A stretch of 39,656 bases of DNA, taken from contig JACPRK010000085.1 of NCBI GenBank assembly GCA_016190005.1, forward strand, positions 1 through 39,656, written 5' to 3'. A program made the translations under genes and the position numbers. The notes under the pieces are model-generated. The model made no database searches. It saw nothing but the letters and a program-made list of their open reading frames with translations, and was not told the origin of the DNA. This document shows, piece after piece, positions 25,775-32,865 of this stretch (positions within the stretch are counted from its first letter, which is position 1; every line of letters starts with the position of its first letter). The stretch comes from Candidatus Wallbacteria bacterium. GTDB taxonomy: Bacteria; Muiribacteriota; UBA6191; JACPRK01.

Positions 25775-26676
25775 CGGCCTATCCCTCGGTGACGTCGAAG
25801 GACCCGCCCAGCCAGGAGTGCAGCGTCCGTCCCCGTGCCAGGCTCCGCTCGCGCCAGCACCGCGATCCGCCGGCCGCCGCCCGTGGTGCTGGCGAAGGCC
25901 CATCCCTGCGTCCGGCTCGGGTTCGCCCGGCCATCCCGCTCCAGAGCGGGCGCCGTACCGGTCTTCACCAGGCATCCGGAGAGGCCCGCGCCCCGGGCGG
26001 TACCCTCGATCGCCGTGCGCGCCAGCCCGGCCAGAACGGCCTCCACAGCATCCGACCGCCACCGCAGTCGCCGCACCAGCACAGGCGCCATCCGATCGAT
26101 CCGGAACAGGTATCCGCCATTGACGCACGCCGCGAGCGCCGCCAGGAGCGAGATGGGCTCGGACCGAATGGAGCTATCGTGTCCTGTTGCCTGGGCGCGC
26201 CAGGCCCGGCTCCGGGCCGGCGGCCCTCGACCGGCCTCGAGCGAGAGCCCCAGCTCTCGCCAGAGGCTCCTCAGCTCCTCGGGGTCGATCCGATCGGCCA
26301 GCCCATTTGCGAACTGCTGGCAGGACAGCGCCAGCCCCGCGGCGAAGTTGACCGTCCCGTGCCCGGGGTGGTACCAGCACGCGTCCAGCGCCGGCCTCCG
26401 CGCGCTCGAGGCGCCGCAGACAGCCAATGCCCCCTGCGCCACCGCCGAGCGATCGGCCGCGTGTAGAAAGAGAAACACCTTCAGGAGAGACCCCGGCGGC
26501 CCGGGCTGGTCCGCACCGGTGGTGCCCTCGACTGCCAGCAAGCGCCCGCTGTCGAGCTCGACGACCCAGGCCGCCTCGGCGGCGACCGCATGACCTGGCC
26601 CGTACGATGCGACCGCAGCTACCGCCCAGACCAAGACGGCCGGCAGCGCCGGCACCCAGCTCCCGCACGCTCCCAT
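25771..26676 (-). CDS. Penicillin-binding-type D,D-transpeptidase/carboxypeptidase domain protein
   Basis: A 301-residue exported serine acyltransferase with only the transpeptidase fold and no pedestal or glycosyltransferase domain. The N-terminal hydrophobic segment is about residues 8-30. It is followed by a short AWVVELDSGRLLAVEG strand pair, then the SxxK motif Ser63-Leu-Leu-Lys66, then CWYHPGHGTVNFAAGLALSC with Ser118-Cys-Gln120 where S-x-N is usual, and the KTG motif Lys238-Thr-Gly240 (VKTGTAP). The catalytic Ser/Lys and KTG are intact, but the third residue of the second motif is Gln instead of Asn, which may change activity. The frame is open to 26811, but the ATG at 26676 precedes the signal segment and has a GGGAG ribosome site 11 nt upstream; the extension would cross the divergent promoter. 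It is translationally coupled to the SpoIID-like gene, so the pair probably acts together on peptidoglycan. Confidence 0.82.
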   Translation of the reverse strand: MGACGSWVPALPAVLVWAVAAVASYGPGHAVAAEAAWVVELDSGRLLAVEGTTGADQPGPPGSLLKVFLFLHAADRSAVAQGALAVCGASSARRPALDACWYHPGHGTVNFAAGLALSCQQFANGLADRIDPEELRSLWRELGLSLEAGRGPPARSRAWRAQATGHDSSIRSEPISLLAALAACVNGGYLFRIDRMAPVLVRRLRWRSDAVEAVLAGLARTAIEGTARGAGLSGCLVKTGTAPALERDGRANPSRTQGWAFASTTGGGRRIAVLARAEPGTGTDAALLAGRVLRRHRGIGR

Positions 26677-26704
26677 CGAGTTCGAGACTCCCTTCCGGTG
26701 TCCG

Positions 26705-26713
26705 CTATAATAG
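26705..26713. promoter_or_regulatory. Candidate -10 element shared by divergent genes
   Basis: The 9-bp near-palindrome CTATAATAG carries a consensus TATAAT on the plus strand (26706-26711), 56 nt before the thioredoxin-like gene. It also carries TATTAT on the minus strand (26712-26707), about 30 nt before the transpeptidase ATG. No good -35 box is seen for either direction (TTCGAG at 26681-26686 is the best rightward one), so this is a -10-based call. Confidence 0.45.
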
Positions 26714-26767
26714 ACCCATTCTTCGACACGACTGCCGCCGACCGTCCCAGCCGAAAAAGAGGCCCCC

Positions 26768-28261
26768 ATGCGCACGCCCATCCTGCTCCTGGCCACTTGC
26801 ATGATTCTCACTCACGCCGCCAGACCGGCCTTCGCCGAGGAGGCCGCGCCAGCGGTTCCACCGGCTGGCGCAGCTCCCGCGGCCGATCCGCACGCGGGCC
26901 ACGACCACGCCGCGGGCGATCACGGCCACGGGGGAGGTACCCCTCAGGACCCGGCGGCCGGCCCCTCTCACGCCCCGGTGAAGCTGACCACGGCCGAGCA
27001 GCCCCTCTACGACGAGCTCGAGAAGCTGCGTAACAGCCAACCCAAGGACGCAAAGCAACAGGAGGAGCTCATGCAGTCGGCAGAGAAGCTCCTGACCCGC
27101 CTGTCCAAGGAGTTTCCCGAGAGCCCCTATCGAGAAGCCTACCATCTGCAACTGGTCAATCTGATGCTGAGCGCTCAGCGCTTCGACGAGGCCCTGGCTC
27201 TCTGGCGAGGCTACGTGCAGACGCTGAAGGAAGAAGCGCAGCTCTACCAGGGCACTCGCTTCCTGGCGGACATCCTCGAGGTCTCGGGCAAGCACGATGA
27301 ATCGGCCAAGGTCCTCTCGGATTTCCTGGCGGGCCACGTCAATTCCAACTACGCCAGCGCGGTCCGGCACGCTCTTGCCCGCATCCAGGGCGCTTCCGGC
27401 GACGCCGCCGCCGCCGCGGCGACGCTGGCGGACCAGGTGAAGCTCTATCCCGACGCAGTGGCCTCCCCGCAGTGGCGCCTCGAGCGCGCCAAGTTTCTCA
27501 TCGAGGCCGGCAACAGCAAGACTGCCATCTCCGAGCTCTCGGGCCTGCTCGCCAAGCCGGAGATGGCCCGCTTCCATGCCAACGCCGTCTTCCTGACCGC
27601 CTACGCCCATGAGGTGGCATCCGACATGGAGGCCGCCCAGAAGGAGTTCGCCAAGCTGCAGGGCGATCCCGATCCGGGCGTGTCGGCGCAGGGCTACCTG
27701 GGCGAATGCGAGGCCTGGCAAAAGCGCGGCAGCAAGGAGAAAGCACTGGCCGCCATCGACAGCTGTTTGAAGAAGATCACCGCACCGGCGGATGTCGCTC
27801 GTTTGCAGGCAGCCCGCCGGACGATCGGGTTCATCGGGCAGCCCGCGCCCGACTTCGAGCTTCCGGGGCTCGACGGCAAGCCGCTGTCCCTCAAGGCAGC
27901 GCGCGGGCAGGTCGTCCTGGTCGACTTCTTCGCCAGCTGGTGCAGACCGTGCTACGGGGAAATCCCCGGGCTCCGCCGGCTCTCCGAGCGGCGCAAAGCG
28001 GACAAGTTCACGCTGGTGGGCGTCAGCCTCGACACGCCGGGCTCCGAGAAGAAGCTGCAGAAGTTCATGCAGGATCGGGGAATGGTTTGGCGGGCGGCGC
28101 TGGCGGGCAAGGGCTTCGAGTCGGAAGTCTGCCAGAAGTACGGTGTCGATGGAATCCCGTTCATGGTCGTCGTCGACGCAGATGGCAAAGTCTTCTCCGC
28201 CGGTCTTCGAGGCGCCGACCTGGATGCCTCGATCGGCTTCGCGCTTGCGAAGGTGAAGTAG
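26768..28261 (+). CDS. Periplasmic TlpA-like thiol-disulfide oxidoreductase with helical (TPR-like) repeats
   Basis: A 497-residue exported protein. Its signal peptide (LLLATCMILTHAARPAFA) is followed by a short Ala/Pro-rich stretch with a His cluster (DPHAGHDHAAGDHGHGGG, about residues 40-57) that could bind metal. Residues about 75-345 are amphipathic helical repeats of TPR type (YREAYHLQLVNLMLSAQRFDEAL, in repeated units). The C-terminal 150 residues are a thioredoxin fold of the TlpA/ResA/AhpC-TSA group. That fold has GQPAPDFELPGLDGKPLSL, the active site W391-C-R-P-C395 and the cis-proline element GIPFMVVVD. This chemistry suits reduction or repair of periplasmic disulfides, for example in cytochrome c maturation, but no such genes are adjacent. 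The ATG at 26768 follows a TATAAT -10 box at 26706. Partner proteins bound by the repeats are unknown. Confidence 0.88.
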   Translation: MRTPILLLATCMILTHAARPAFAEEAAPAVPPAGAAPAADPHAGHDHAAGDHGHGGGTPQDPAAGPSHAPVKLTTAEQPLYDELEKLRNSQPKDAKQQEELMQSAEKLLTRLSKEFPESPYREAYHLQLVNLMLSAQRFDEALALWRGYVQTLKEEAQLYQGTRFLADILEVSGKHDESAKVLSDFLAGHVNSNYASAVRHALARIQGASGDAAAAAATLADQVKLYPDAVASPQWRLERAKFLIEAGNSKTAISELSGLLAKPEMARFHANAVFLTAYAHEVASDMEAAQKEFAKLQGDPDPGVSAQGYLGECEAWQKRGSKEKALAAIDSCLKKITAPADVARLQAARRTIGFIGQPAPDFELPGLDGKPLSLKAARGQVVLVDFFASWCRPCYGEIPGLRRLSERRKADKFTLVGVSLDTPGSEKKLQKFMQDRGMVWRAALAGKGFESEVCQKYGVDGIPFMVVVDADGKVFSAGLRGADLDASIGFALAKVK

Positions 28262-28266
28262 CCCGA

Positions 28267-29061
28267 CTACTTCTTGGCGACCAGGAAAGACTCGGGAGGC
28301 CTGTCGAGCCGCTCGGCCACGTCGGCCGAGAACCGCCCCAGCTCAGCCATCTCGCGCGAGAGCTGGTCGATCCACGGCGCCAGCCAGCCGAGCACCTTGT
28401 TTCTGACCCAGCGGCGAAGCCCAGCCCTTTGGCTTTCACCCGCTGGAAGCGCTGCAACTCCCCGCGGCGTTTCCAGCGCCTGGCAGAGCTGCCGGATGCG
28501 CGGGAGACGGTTGCCGAAGAGCGGATTCCCCGGCGGATTCTCGCCCATCCGCTCTACCGAGAAACCGGCGCTCAGAACCAGGTGGCGCACCAGTTCCGGG
28601 TGGTAGAACCGGACGTGACCCGGGTGCGCATGGAAGGACTCGAGGTGTGCCCAGAGCGCGCGAGCGTTTGGAGTCGCCAGTACCAGCAAGCCGCCGGGCG
28701 CGAGCGCGCGGTGGCAGGCCCCTAGCAGCCGCGAGGCGTCTTCGGGGGAAAGGTGCTCGAGCAAGTGGGCTGAGAAGAGCGCGGGCACGCTACCGGCCGT
28801 CAGCCCGTCGACGTACTGGAGCACGTCGGCAGCGACCGCGTCGAGCCCCTCGGCCTGGCAACGCTGCACCGCACCGCCATCGGAGTCCACGCCCCAGGCC
28901 CGGACAGCCGAGGCGCGCAGCAGGTCCAGGAAGTGCCCCGGGCCGCAGGCCAGGTCGAGGACCCGCTCGCAGCCCAGGAACAGCTCCACATACGGCCGCT
29001 GCACGGCCTGGACCGCCGCGCGCGTCGTCCCCAAGTGCTCCTCGAGCTTTTCGTGATCCAC
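28267..29061 (-). CDS. SAM-dependent methyltransferase, class I
   Basis: A 264-residue cytoplasmic protein with a Methyltransf_11/23-type Rossmann fold. Motif I is VLDLACGPGHFLDLL (about residues 34-48), an acidic loop GVDSD follows about 15 residues later, and post-motif elements are VPALFSAHLLEHL and APGGLLVLATPN. The C-terminal 80 residues are helical and basic (LRRWVRNKVLGWL) and may touch a membrane or nucleic-acid substrate. The substrate cannot be named; similar proteins methylate sugars, lipids or small metabolites. The start is GTG at 29061, with no strong ribosome site visible. It is convergent with the thioredoxin-like gene (5-bp gap) and divergent from the potassium-channel gene (65 bp). 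Confidence 0.85.
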   Translation of the reverse strand: MDHEKLEEHLGTTRAAVQAVQRPYVELFLGCERVLDLACGPGHFLDLLRASAVRAWGVDSDGGAVQRCQAEGLDAVAADVLQYVDGLTAGSVPALFSAHLLEHLSPEDASRLLGACHRALAPGGLLVLATPNARALWAHLESFHAHPGHVRFYHPELVRHLVLSAGFSVERMGENPPGNPLFGNRLPRIRQLCQALETPRGVAALPAGESQRAGLRRWVRNKVLGWLAPWIDQLSREMAELGRFSADVAERLDRPPESFLVAKK

Positions 29062-29126
29062 GTCTTGCGCCCGCCGCCGGGGTTGCTTGATCCCCGGATG
29101 GGCTGCGCGTATCGTAATCGGGACCC

Positions 29127-30140
29127 GTGCTGGAGCGCATCAAATACTGCGTGGTGCTGCTGGCCTTGACGTTCCTGACCGGCGTCGCCGGGTACATGAT
29201 CCTGGGGGGCTCCCACTGGTCGATGCTCGACGCCGTCTACATGACGGCCATCACGCTCACAACCGTCGGCTACGAGGAAGCGCACGACATTTCGAACAAT
29301 CCGGCCGCGCGCATCTTCACGGTTTTCCTCGTGATTACCGGATACGGCGTCGTCATCTATGTCTCGTCGACCATCACGGCCTACCTCGTCGAGGGCGAGC
29401 TGGGCGAGTACCTGCGGAGGCGCAAGATGATCAAGGCCATCCAGGCCCTCAAGGACCACTACATCGTCTGCGGCGGCGGCGAAACGGGACTTGTGGTCGT
29501 GCACGAGCTGATGAGCACGGGGAATCCGTTCGTGCTCATCGAAAGCGACCCTGCCCGAGTGGCCAAACTGATCGAGCACTACGAGGGAGACTTCAAGGTG
29601 CTCCAGGGAGACGCCACGGACGACGAAGTCCTCCTAGAGGCCGGCATCGAGCGGGCCAAGGGGCTGATGATCGTGCTCGAGTCCGACAAGGACATCCTGT
29701 TCGCCACGCTCACCGCCCGGCAGCTCAGCCGCAACCTCCGCATCGTGGCGAAGGCCGTCGACCAGCGCAGCCGGGACAAGCTCCTGAAGGCGGGAGCCGA
29801 CGCGGTGGTGTCGTCGAACTTCATCGGCGGGATGCGCATCGCCAGCGAGATGCTCCGCCCGAAGGTCGTCAACTTCCTGGACGAGATGCTACGCGATTCG
29901 CAGGCGGCCGCCCGATTCGAGCAGGTCGAGATCCGGGCGGGCTCCGCCATCGCCGGCAAGTCGATTCGCGAAGCGGCGCTCTTCGACAAGTGCGGCGTGC
30001 TGATCATCGCCTACCGGGCGAGAGAAGCCGACCGCTTCCTGTACAATCCGCCCGCCGACACGGTTCTCGCCCCCGAGAGCGTCGTCGTCATCCTTGCCAA
30101 CAAGGAGACTGTCCCGGGCGTACGCGCCCTGGCGAGTTGA
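29127..30140 (+). CDS. Two-TM potassium channel with RCK (TrkA-N/TrkA-C) regulatory domains
   Basis: A 337-residue K+ channel subunit. TM1 is about residues 5-25. The pore helix and selectivity filter are T46-V-G-Y49 in MTAITLTTVGYEE, and TM2 is about 62-88. A cytosolic RCK N-domain begins at about residue 110 with the Rossmann motif IVCGGGETG. The usual acidic residue (IESDP) follows it at the end of the second strand, and VLQGDATDDEVL later; these suggest nucleotide or Ca2+ gating. A TrkA-C domain occupies about 245-330. The architecture is that of MthK/Kch/YugO-type channels, active as tetramers with octameric RCK rings. The start is GTG at 29127, giving a short cytosolic N-terminus before TM1. 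The alpha/beta hydrolase gene follows on the same strand and may be co-transcribed, with no evident functional link. Confidence 0.92.
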   Translation: MLERIKYCVVLLALTFLTGVAGYMILGGSHWSMLDAVYMTAITLTTVGYEEAHDISNNPAARIFTVFLVITGYGVVIYVSSTITAYLVEGELGEYLRRRKMIKAIQALKDHYIVCGGGETGLVVVHELMSTGNPFVLIESDPARVAKLIEHYEGDFKVLQGDATDDEVLLEAGIERAKGLMIVLESDKDILFATLTARQLSRNLRIVAKAVDQRSRDKLLKAGADAVVSSNFIGGMRIASEMLRPKVVNFLDEMLRDSQAAARFEQVEIRAGSAIAGKSIREAALFDKCGVLIIAYRAREADRFLYNPPADTVLAPESVVVILANKETVPGVRALAS

Positions 30141-30210
30141 TGGCGCCGTGGACACGCAACTGCCGGGCGCGGCCGCGGGCGGCGTCATCGACTCGAAGGA
30201 GCGTTCGAGC

Positions 30211-31032
30211 TTGAGCATCCTTTGGCTGCTGGGCGGAGCGTACGCGGCGATGCTCTTGTTTCTGCTGCTCGTCGAAGACAAGCTCGTCTTCTTCCCGGAC
30301 ACGCAGCTGGCGGACACTCCCCGGAACCACGGGGCCGACTTCGAAGACGTCGTCGTCACGACCACGGACGGCGTGAAGCTTCACGGGTGGTGGATTCCCG
30401 GTAGGTGGGCGCGGGTGAGCCTGCTCTTCATGCACGGCAACGCCGGGAACATCTCGGACCGAGCCGAGAACGCGGCGAGGCTGGCGGCGATGGGCGTCAA
30501 CGTCCTGCTCTTCGACTACCGCGGCTACGGCAAGAGCGAAGGCCATCCCTCAGAGGCCGGCATCTACCTCGACGCGCGCGCCTTGCTCGAGCACCTACTG
30601 GCTCGGCCCGAAGTCGACCCGAGCCGCGTCGTTTACTTCGGCCGTTCGCTCGGCGCCGCGGTCGCGATCGAGCTAGCCACGCACCGGACGCCGGCCGCTC
30701 TTATTGCCGAGAGCCCGTTCTGCTCCATCAAGGAGATGGCCGGAGGCATGTTCCCGTACTCTCTATTCAGCCCGTTCGTCCCCCGCCATTACGACAATCT
30801 CGGTCGCATCGCGCGCGTCGCCTGCCCGACGCTGGTCATTCACGGAACGCCCGACGAGGTGATCCCAATCGAGCACGGCCGCCGCGTCTTCGCCGCCGCC
30901 CCCGAGCCCAAACGGTTCTTCGACAAGGGCGGACTCCATAACGACCTCTACGGCGCCGACCCGAAGGCCTACTTCGCCACGCTGGCGGAGTTCCTGGCGC
31001 CGATCGCGGCGCCCAAACCGGCCGCACGCTGA
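30211..31032 (+). CDS. Membrane-anchored alpha/beta hydrolase (BEM46/YqkD-like)
   Basis: A 273-residue protein with one N-terminal membrane helix (LWLLGGAYAAMLLFLLLV, about residues 4-21) followed by a serine hydrolase domain. The family-typical opening is DKLVFFPDTQL. The oxyanion region is LLFMHGNAGNISDR, with the FDYRGYGKSEG strand. The nucleophile is Ser146 in FGRSLGAA, the acid is Asp215 in HGTPDEVIP and the base is His243 in GGLHNDLY. The full triad is present, so it should be active, probably on an ester or amide; the substrate is unknown. Start choice: TTG at 30211 has a strong AAGGAG 9 nt upstream and leads straight into the membrane helix. A GTG at 30148 is possible but lacks a ribosome site. 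It lies 70 nt downstream of the channel gene. Confidence 0.85.
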   Translation: MSILWLLGGAYAAMLLFLLLVEDKLVFFPDTQLADTPRNHGADFEDVVVTTTDGVKLHGWWIPGRWARVSLLFMHGNAGNISDRAENAARLAAMGVNVLLFDYRGYGKSEGHPSEAGIYLDARALLEHLLARPEVDPSRVVYFGRSLGAAVAIELATHRTPAALIAESPFCSIKEMAGGMFPYSLFSPFVPRHYDNLGRIARVACPTLVIHGTPDEVIPIEHGRRVFAAAPEPKRFFDKGGLHNDLYGADPKAYFATLAEFLAPIAAPKPAAR

Positions 31033-31057
31033 AGAGCCGCGACCGCCGGACCGCGAG

Positions 31058-31510
31058 CTAGCGCCCCGGAAGGTCCAGATCGCGGCCTTCGGCACCCGGC
31101 AGCGCCCGGACCCGCTCCAGCACACGTGCGCGCCCGTCGACGGCCGCAGCCGGCGGCGCGGCGCCAGCGGCGGCCTCGGGGCCGGCCGGCGCCTCGGGGC
31201 CGGCGAGCGGAACCGCCACCGTCAACATCGGAGGCGGCCGGTCGTCGCAGGCGACGGTTCCCTGGGGGGTGACCTTGCAGGTCGCGGCGGACGGAAGCTC
31301 TGCCGAGCTCCAGCGCAGCCGGGCCGTCCCGGCCCGAGGGCCAGGACGGCTCAGCTGAGCTTCGGCCTCCGCGGCCGGCAGCATCTGGACGACCAGGATT
31401 CGCCCCGAGGCCTTCTCGTAGAGCAGCAACCAGTCCGCCCGGACCGGCGCCGCCGCCCAGACGAGCGCGAGCGCGCATCCCAGCGCAACCGAATTCGACG
31501 TGCGAGCCAT
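31058..31510 (-). CDS. Small exported protein of unknown function
   Basis: A 150-residue protein with a clear Sec signal peptide (VALGCALALVWAAAPVRA, cleavage probably just before DW). After it comes a short beta-rich region (WLLLYEKASGRILVVQMLP, about residues 25-45; SSAELPSAATCKVTPQGTVACDD, about 68-92, with two Cys that could pair). The second half is Ala/Pro/Gly-rich and of low complexity, ending in a basic/acidic helix. I recognise no family. The ATG at 31510 is preferred because it begins the signal peptide; the open frame extends 13 codons further. It is convergent with the hydrolase gene (25 bp) and lies 96 bp downstream of the phaB-like gene on the same strand, so it might be read through from the PHA operon. 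The coding call rests on the signal peptide, codon pattern and fit between neighbours. Confidence 0.6.
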   Translation of the reverse strand: MARTSNSVALGCALALVWAAAPVRADWLLLYEKASGRILVVQMLPAAEAEAQLSRPGPRAGTARLRWSSAELPSAATCKVTPQGTVACDDRPPPMLTVAVPLAGPEAPAGPEAAAGAAPPAAAVDGRARVLERVRALPGAEGRDLDLPGR

Positions 31511-31606
31511 CTCGCCGGGTGCATTATCTCGCTCCCCCCCGCCCGTCAATGCGAGGACCCGTGGCGTCTACCCGTACCGGGCCTTCTTCGCGATGGCCGC
31601 GGACCG

Positions 31607-32338
31607 TCAGATCACCAGTCCGCCGTCTACGCCGAGCACCTGTCCGGTGATGAACGAGGCGTCCTCCGAGGCCAGGAACAGGTAGGCGCGAGCAACTTCC
31701 AGGGCCGTGCCGTTGCGCTTCAGCGGCGTCTTGTCGCGCATCATCTCGAGGACCTTCTCGGGCATCTTTGCGGTCATCTCGGTGATGATGAAGCCCGGAG
31801 CCACGGCGTTGACGCGGATGTTGTGACGCGCCAGCTCGCGCGCCATCGTCCGCGTCATACCGATGACGCCCGACTTGGAAGCCGCGTAGTTGGTCTGACC
31901 GAAGTTGCCATAGAGGGCCACGATGGAGCTGGCGTTCAGGATCACTCCTCCGCCCGACATGCTCATCGATTGCGCCACAGCCTGGGAGCAGTTGAAGGTG
32001 CCCTTGAGATTGACCGAGAGGACGCGGTCGAAAGCGGCCTCCTCCATCTTCAAAAGGGTGGCGTCGGCCGTGATGCCGGCGTTGTTGACGAGCACGTCGA
32101 TCTTTTGGTCACGGGCGACGGCGGCGTCGATGGCGGCCGAGATACCCTTTCGGTCCGTGACGTCGACGACCGCCGTCCGGATAGCGTCGCCGGCTTCGCG
32201 GGCCAGCGCCGCCAACGGTTCGGGCCGGACGTCCCAGGCGTAAACCCTGGCACCTTCGGCGGCGAAGAGCTTCGCCGTCTCCGCGCCGATGCCGGCGCCG
32301 GCTCCCGTGATGATGGCTACTTTTCCTTCGAGACGCAT
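31607..32338 (-). CDS. phaB: Short-chain dehydrogenase, acetoacetyl-CoA (PhaB) / 3-oxoacyl-ACP (FabG) reductase type
   Basis: A 243-residue SDR. The cofactor motif is TGAGAGIG (residues 11-18), NNAG lies at 85-88, and the catalytic Ser138, Tyr151 and Lys155 occur in NASSIVALYGNFGQTNYAASK. These are the same residue numbers as the E. coli FabG triad. The loop with APGFIITEMTAKMP and the C-terminus GQVLGVDGGLVI are also family-typical. It should reduce a 3-oxoacyl thioester with NADPH. Placement at the end of the PHA synthase gene group makes acetoacetyl-CoA the likely substrate, giving (R)-3-hydroxybutyryl-CoA for PhaC; this specificity is inferred from context. The ATG at 32338 has AGGAG 7 nt upstream. 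It lies 86 nt after the PhaE-like gene on the same strand. Confidence 0.88.
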   Translation of the reverse strand: MRLEGKVAIITGAGAGIGAETAKLFAAEGARVYAWDVRPEPLAALAREAGDAIRTAVVDVTDRKGISAAIDAAVARDQKIDVLVNNAGITADATLLKMEEAAFDRVLSVNLKGTFNCSQAVAQSMSMSGGGVILNASSIVALYGNFGQTNYAASKSGVIGMTRTMARELARHNIRVNAVAPGFIITEMTAKMPEKVLEMMRDKTPLKRNGTALEVARAYLFLASEDASFITGQVLGVDGGLVI

Positions 32339-32424
32339 GAGAGCACTCCTGTCAGTGAATGGGGAACCGGAGCCACGGGTGCCGGGCGCGGACTGCGCTA
32401 GTTCCAGTGAAAGAACCGGGGGGA

Positions 32425-32865
32425 TTACTTCCGTCGCTTGGACTTCGCCGGGGCGGACGGTTTTCGAGACGCCGGTCGCGCTGCCGGCCTTTTGCGAGCC
32501 GAGGCGGGGGCGGAGGGCCTCTTCGACTCGGCCGGACGCCCAGCAGCGGGCCGGGCGACGGGCGTCGCCACAGGCTTGGGCGCAGAGGCCGCATGGAGCT
32601 GGTCCTCGAGGTCGAGCAGCTTCTTCTCGATGCGGAGCAGGTAGGAGAGGATGCGCTGCATGTCGGCCTTGGTGGGGATGTTGAGCGCTTCCAGGCTCGC
32701 CTGGAGTTGCTGGTCGATCTGCTTCTTGAAGTCGAGCGATCGGCCGAAGGCGTCGCTCATGTGCTTGAGAAATCCTTCGCTCCTGGAGAGACGCTCCAGC
32801 ATCTCTCCCATCGATTTCTCCCAGGTGATCAACATGTCCCTTCCCATCTCGTAGGGGCTATTCAT
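32425..32865 (-). CDS. Short PHA-synthase subunit-like protein (PhaE/PhaR-subunit type)
   Basis: A 146-residue protein. The N-terminal half is helical (YEMGRDMLITWEKSMGEML...), followed by SLEALNIPTKADMQRI and a heptad-rich helix (LSYLLRIEKKLLDLEDQL, about residues 60-90). That LNIPT.AD...I...L.RIE..L.DLE signature is characteristic of the C-terminal part of PhaE (class III) and PhaR (class IV) synthase subunits. The last 50 residues are a Lys/Arg/Pro/Ala-rich tail (PAKSKRRK end) like those of granule- or DNA-associated phasins. It is much shorter than a typical PhaE (about 350-400 residues). The ATG at 32865 has AAAGGAG 6 nt upstream and overlaps the lipase-like gene's stop by 4 nt. Role inferred: obligate partner of the PhaC encoded two genes upstream, or a granule-surface protein. 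Confidence 0.75.
   Translation of the reverse strand: MNSPYEMGRDMLITWEKSMGEMLERLSRSEGFLKHMSDAFGRSLDFKKQIDQQLQASLEALNIPTKADMQRILSYLLRIEKKLLDLEDQLHAASAPKPVATPVARPAAGRPAESKRPSAPASARKRPAARPASRKPSAPAKSKRRK

Noticed and set aside
25775..26128. N-terminal extension of the SpoIID-like frame
   Set aside because: The extension overlaps the transpeptidase gene including its KTG motif, is low complexity, and precedes the signal peptide; the GTG at 25774 is the sensible start.
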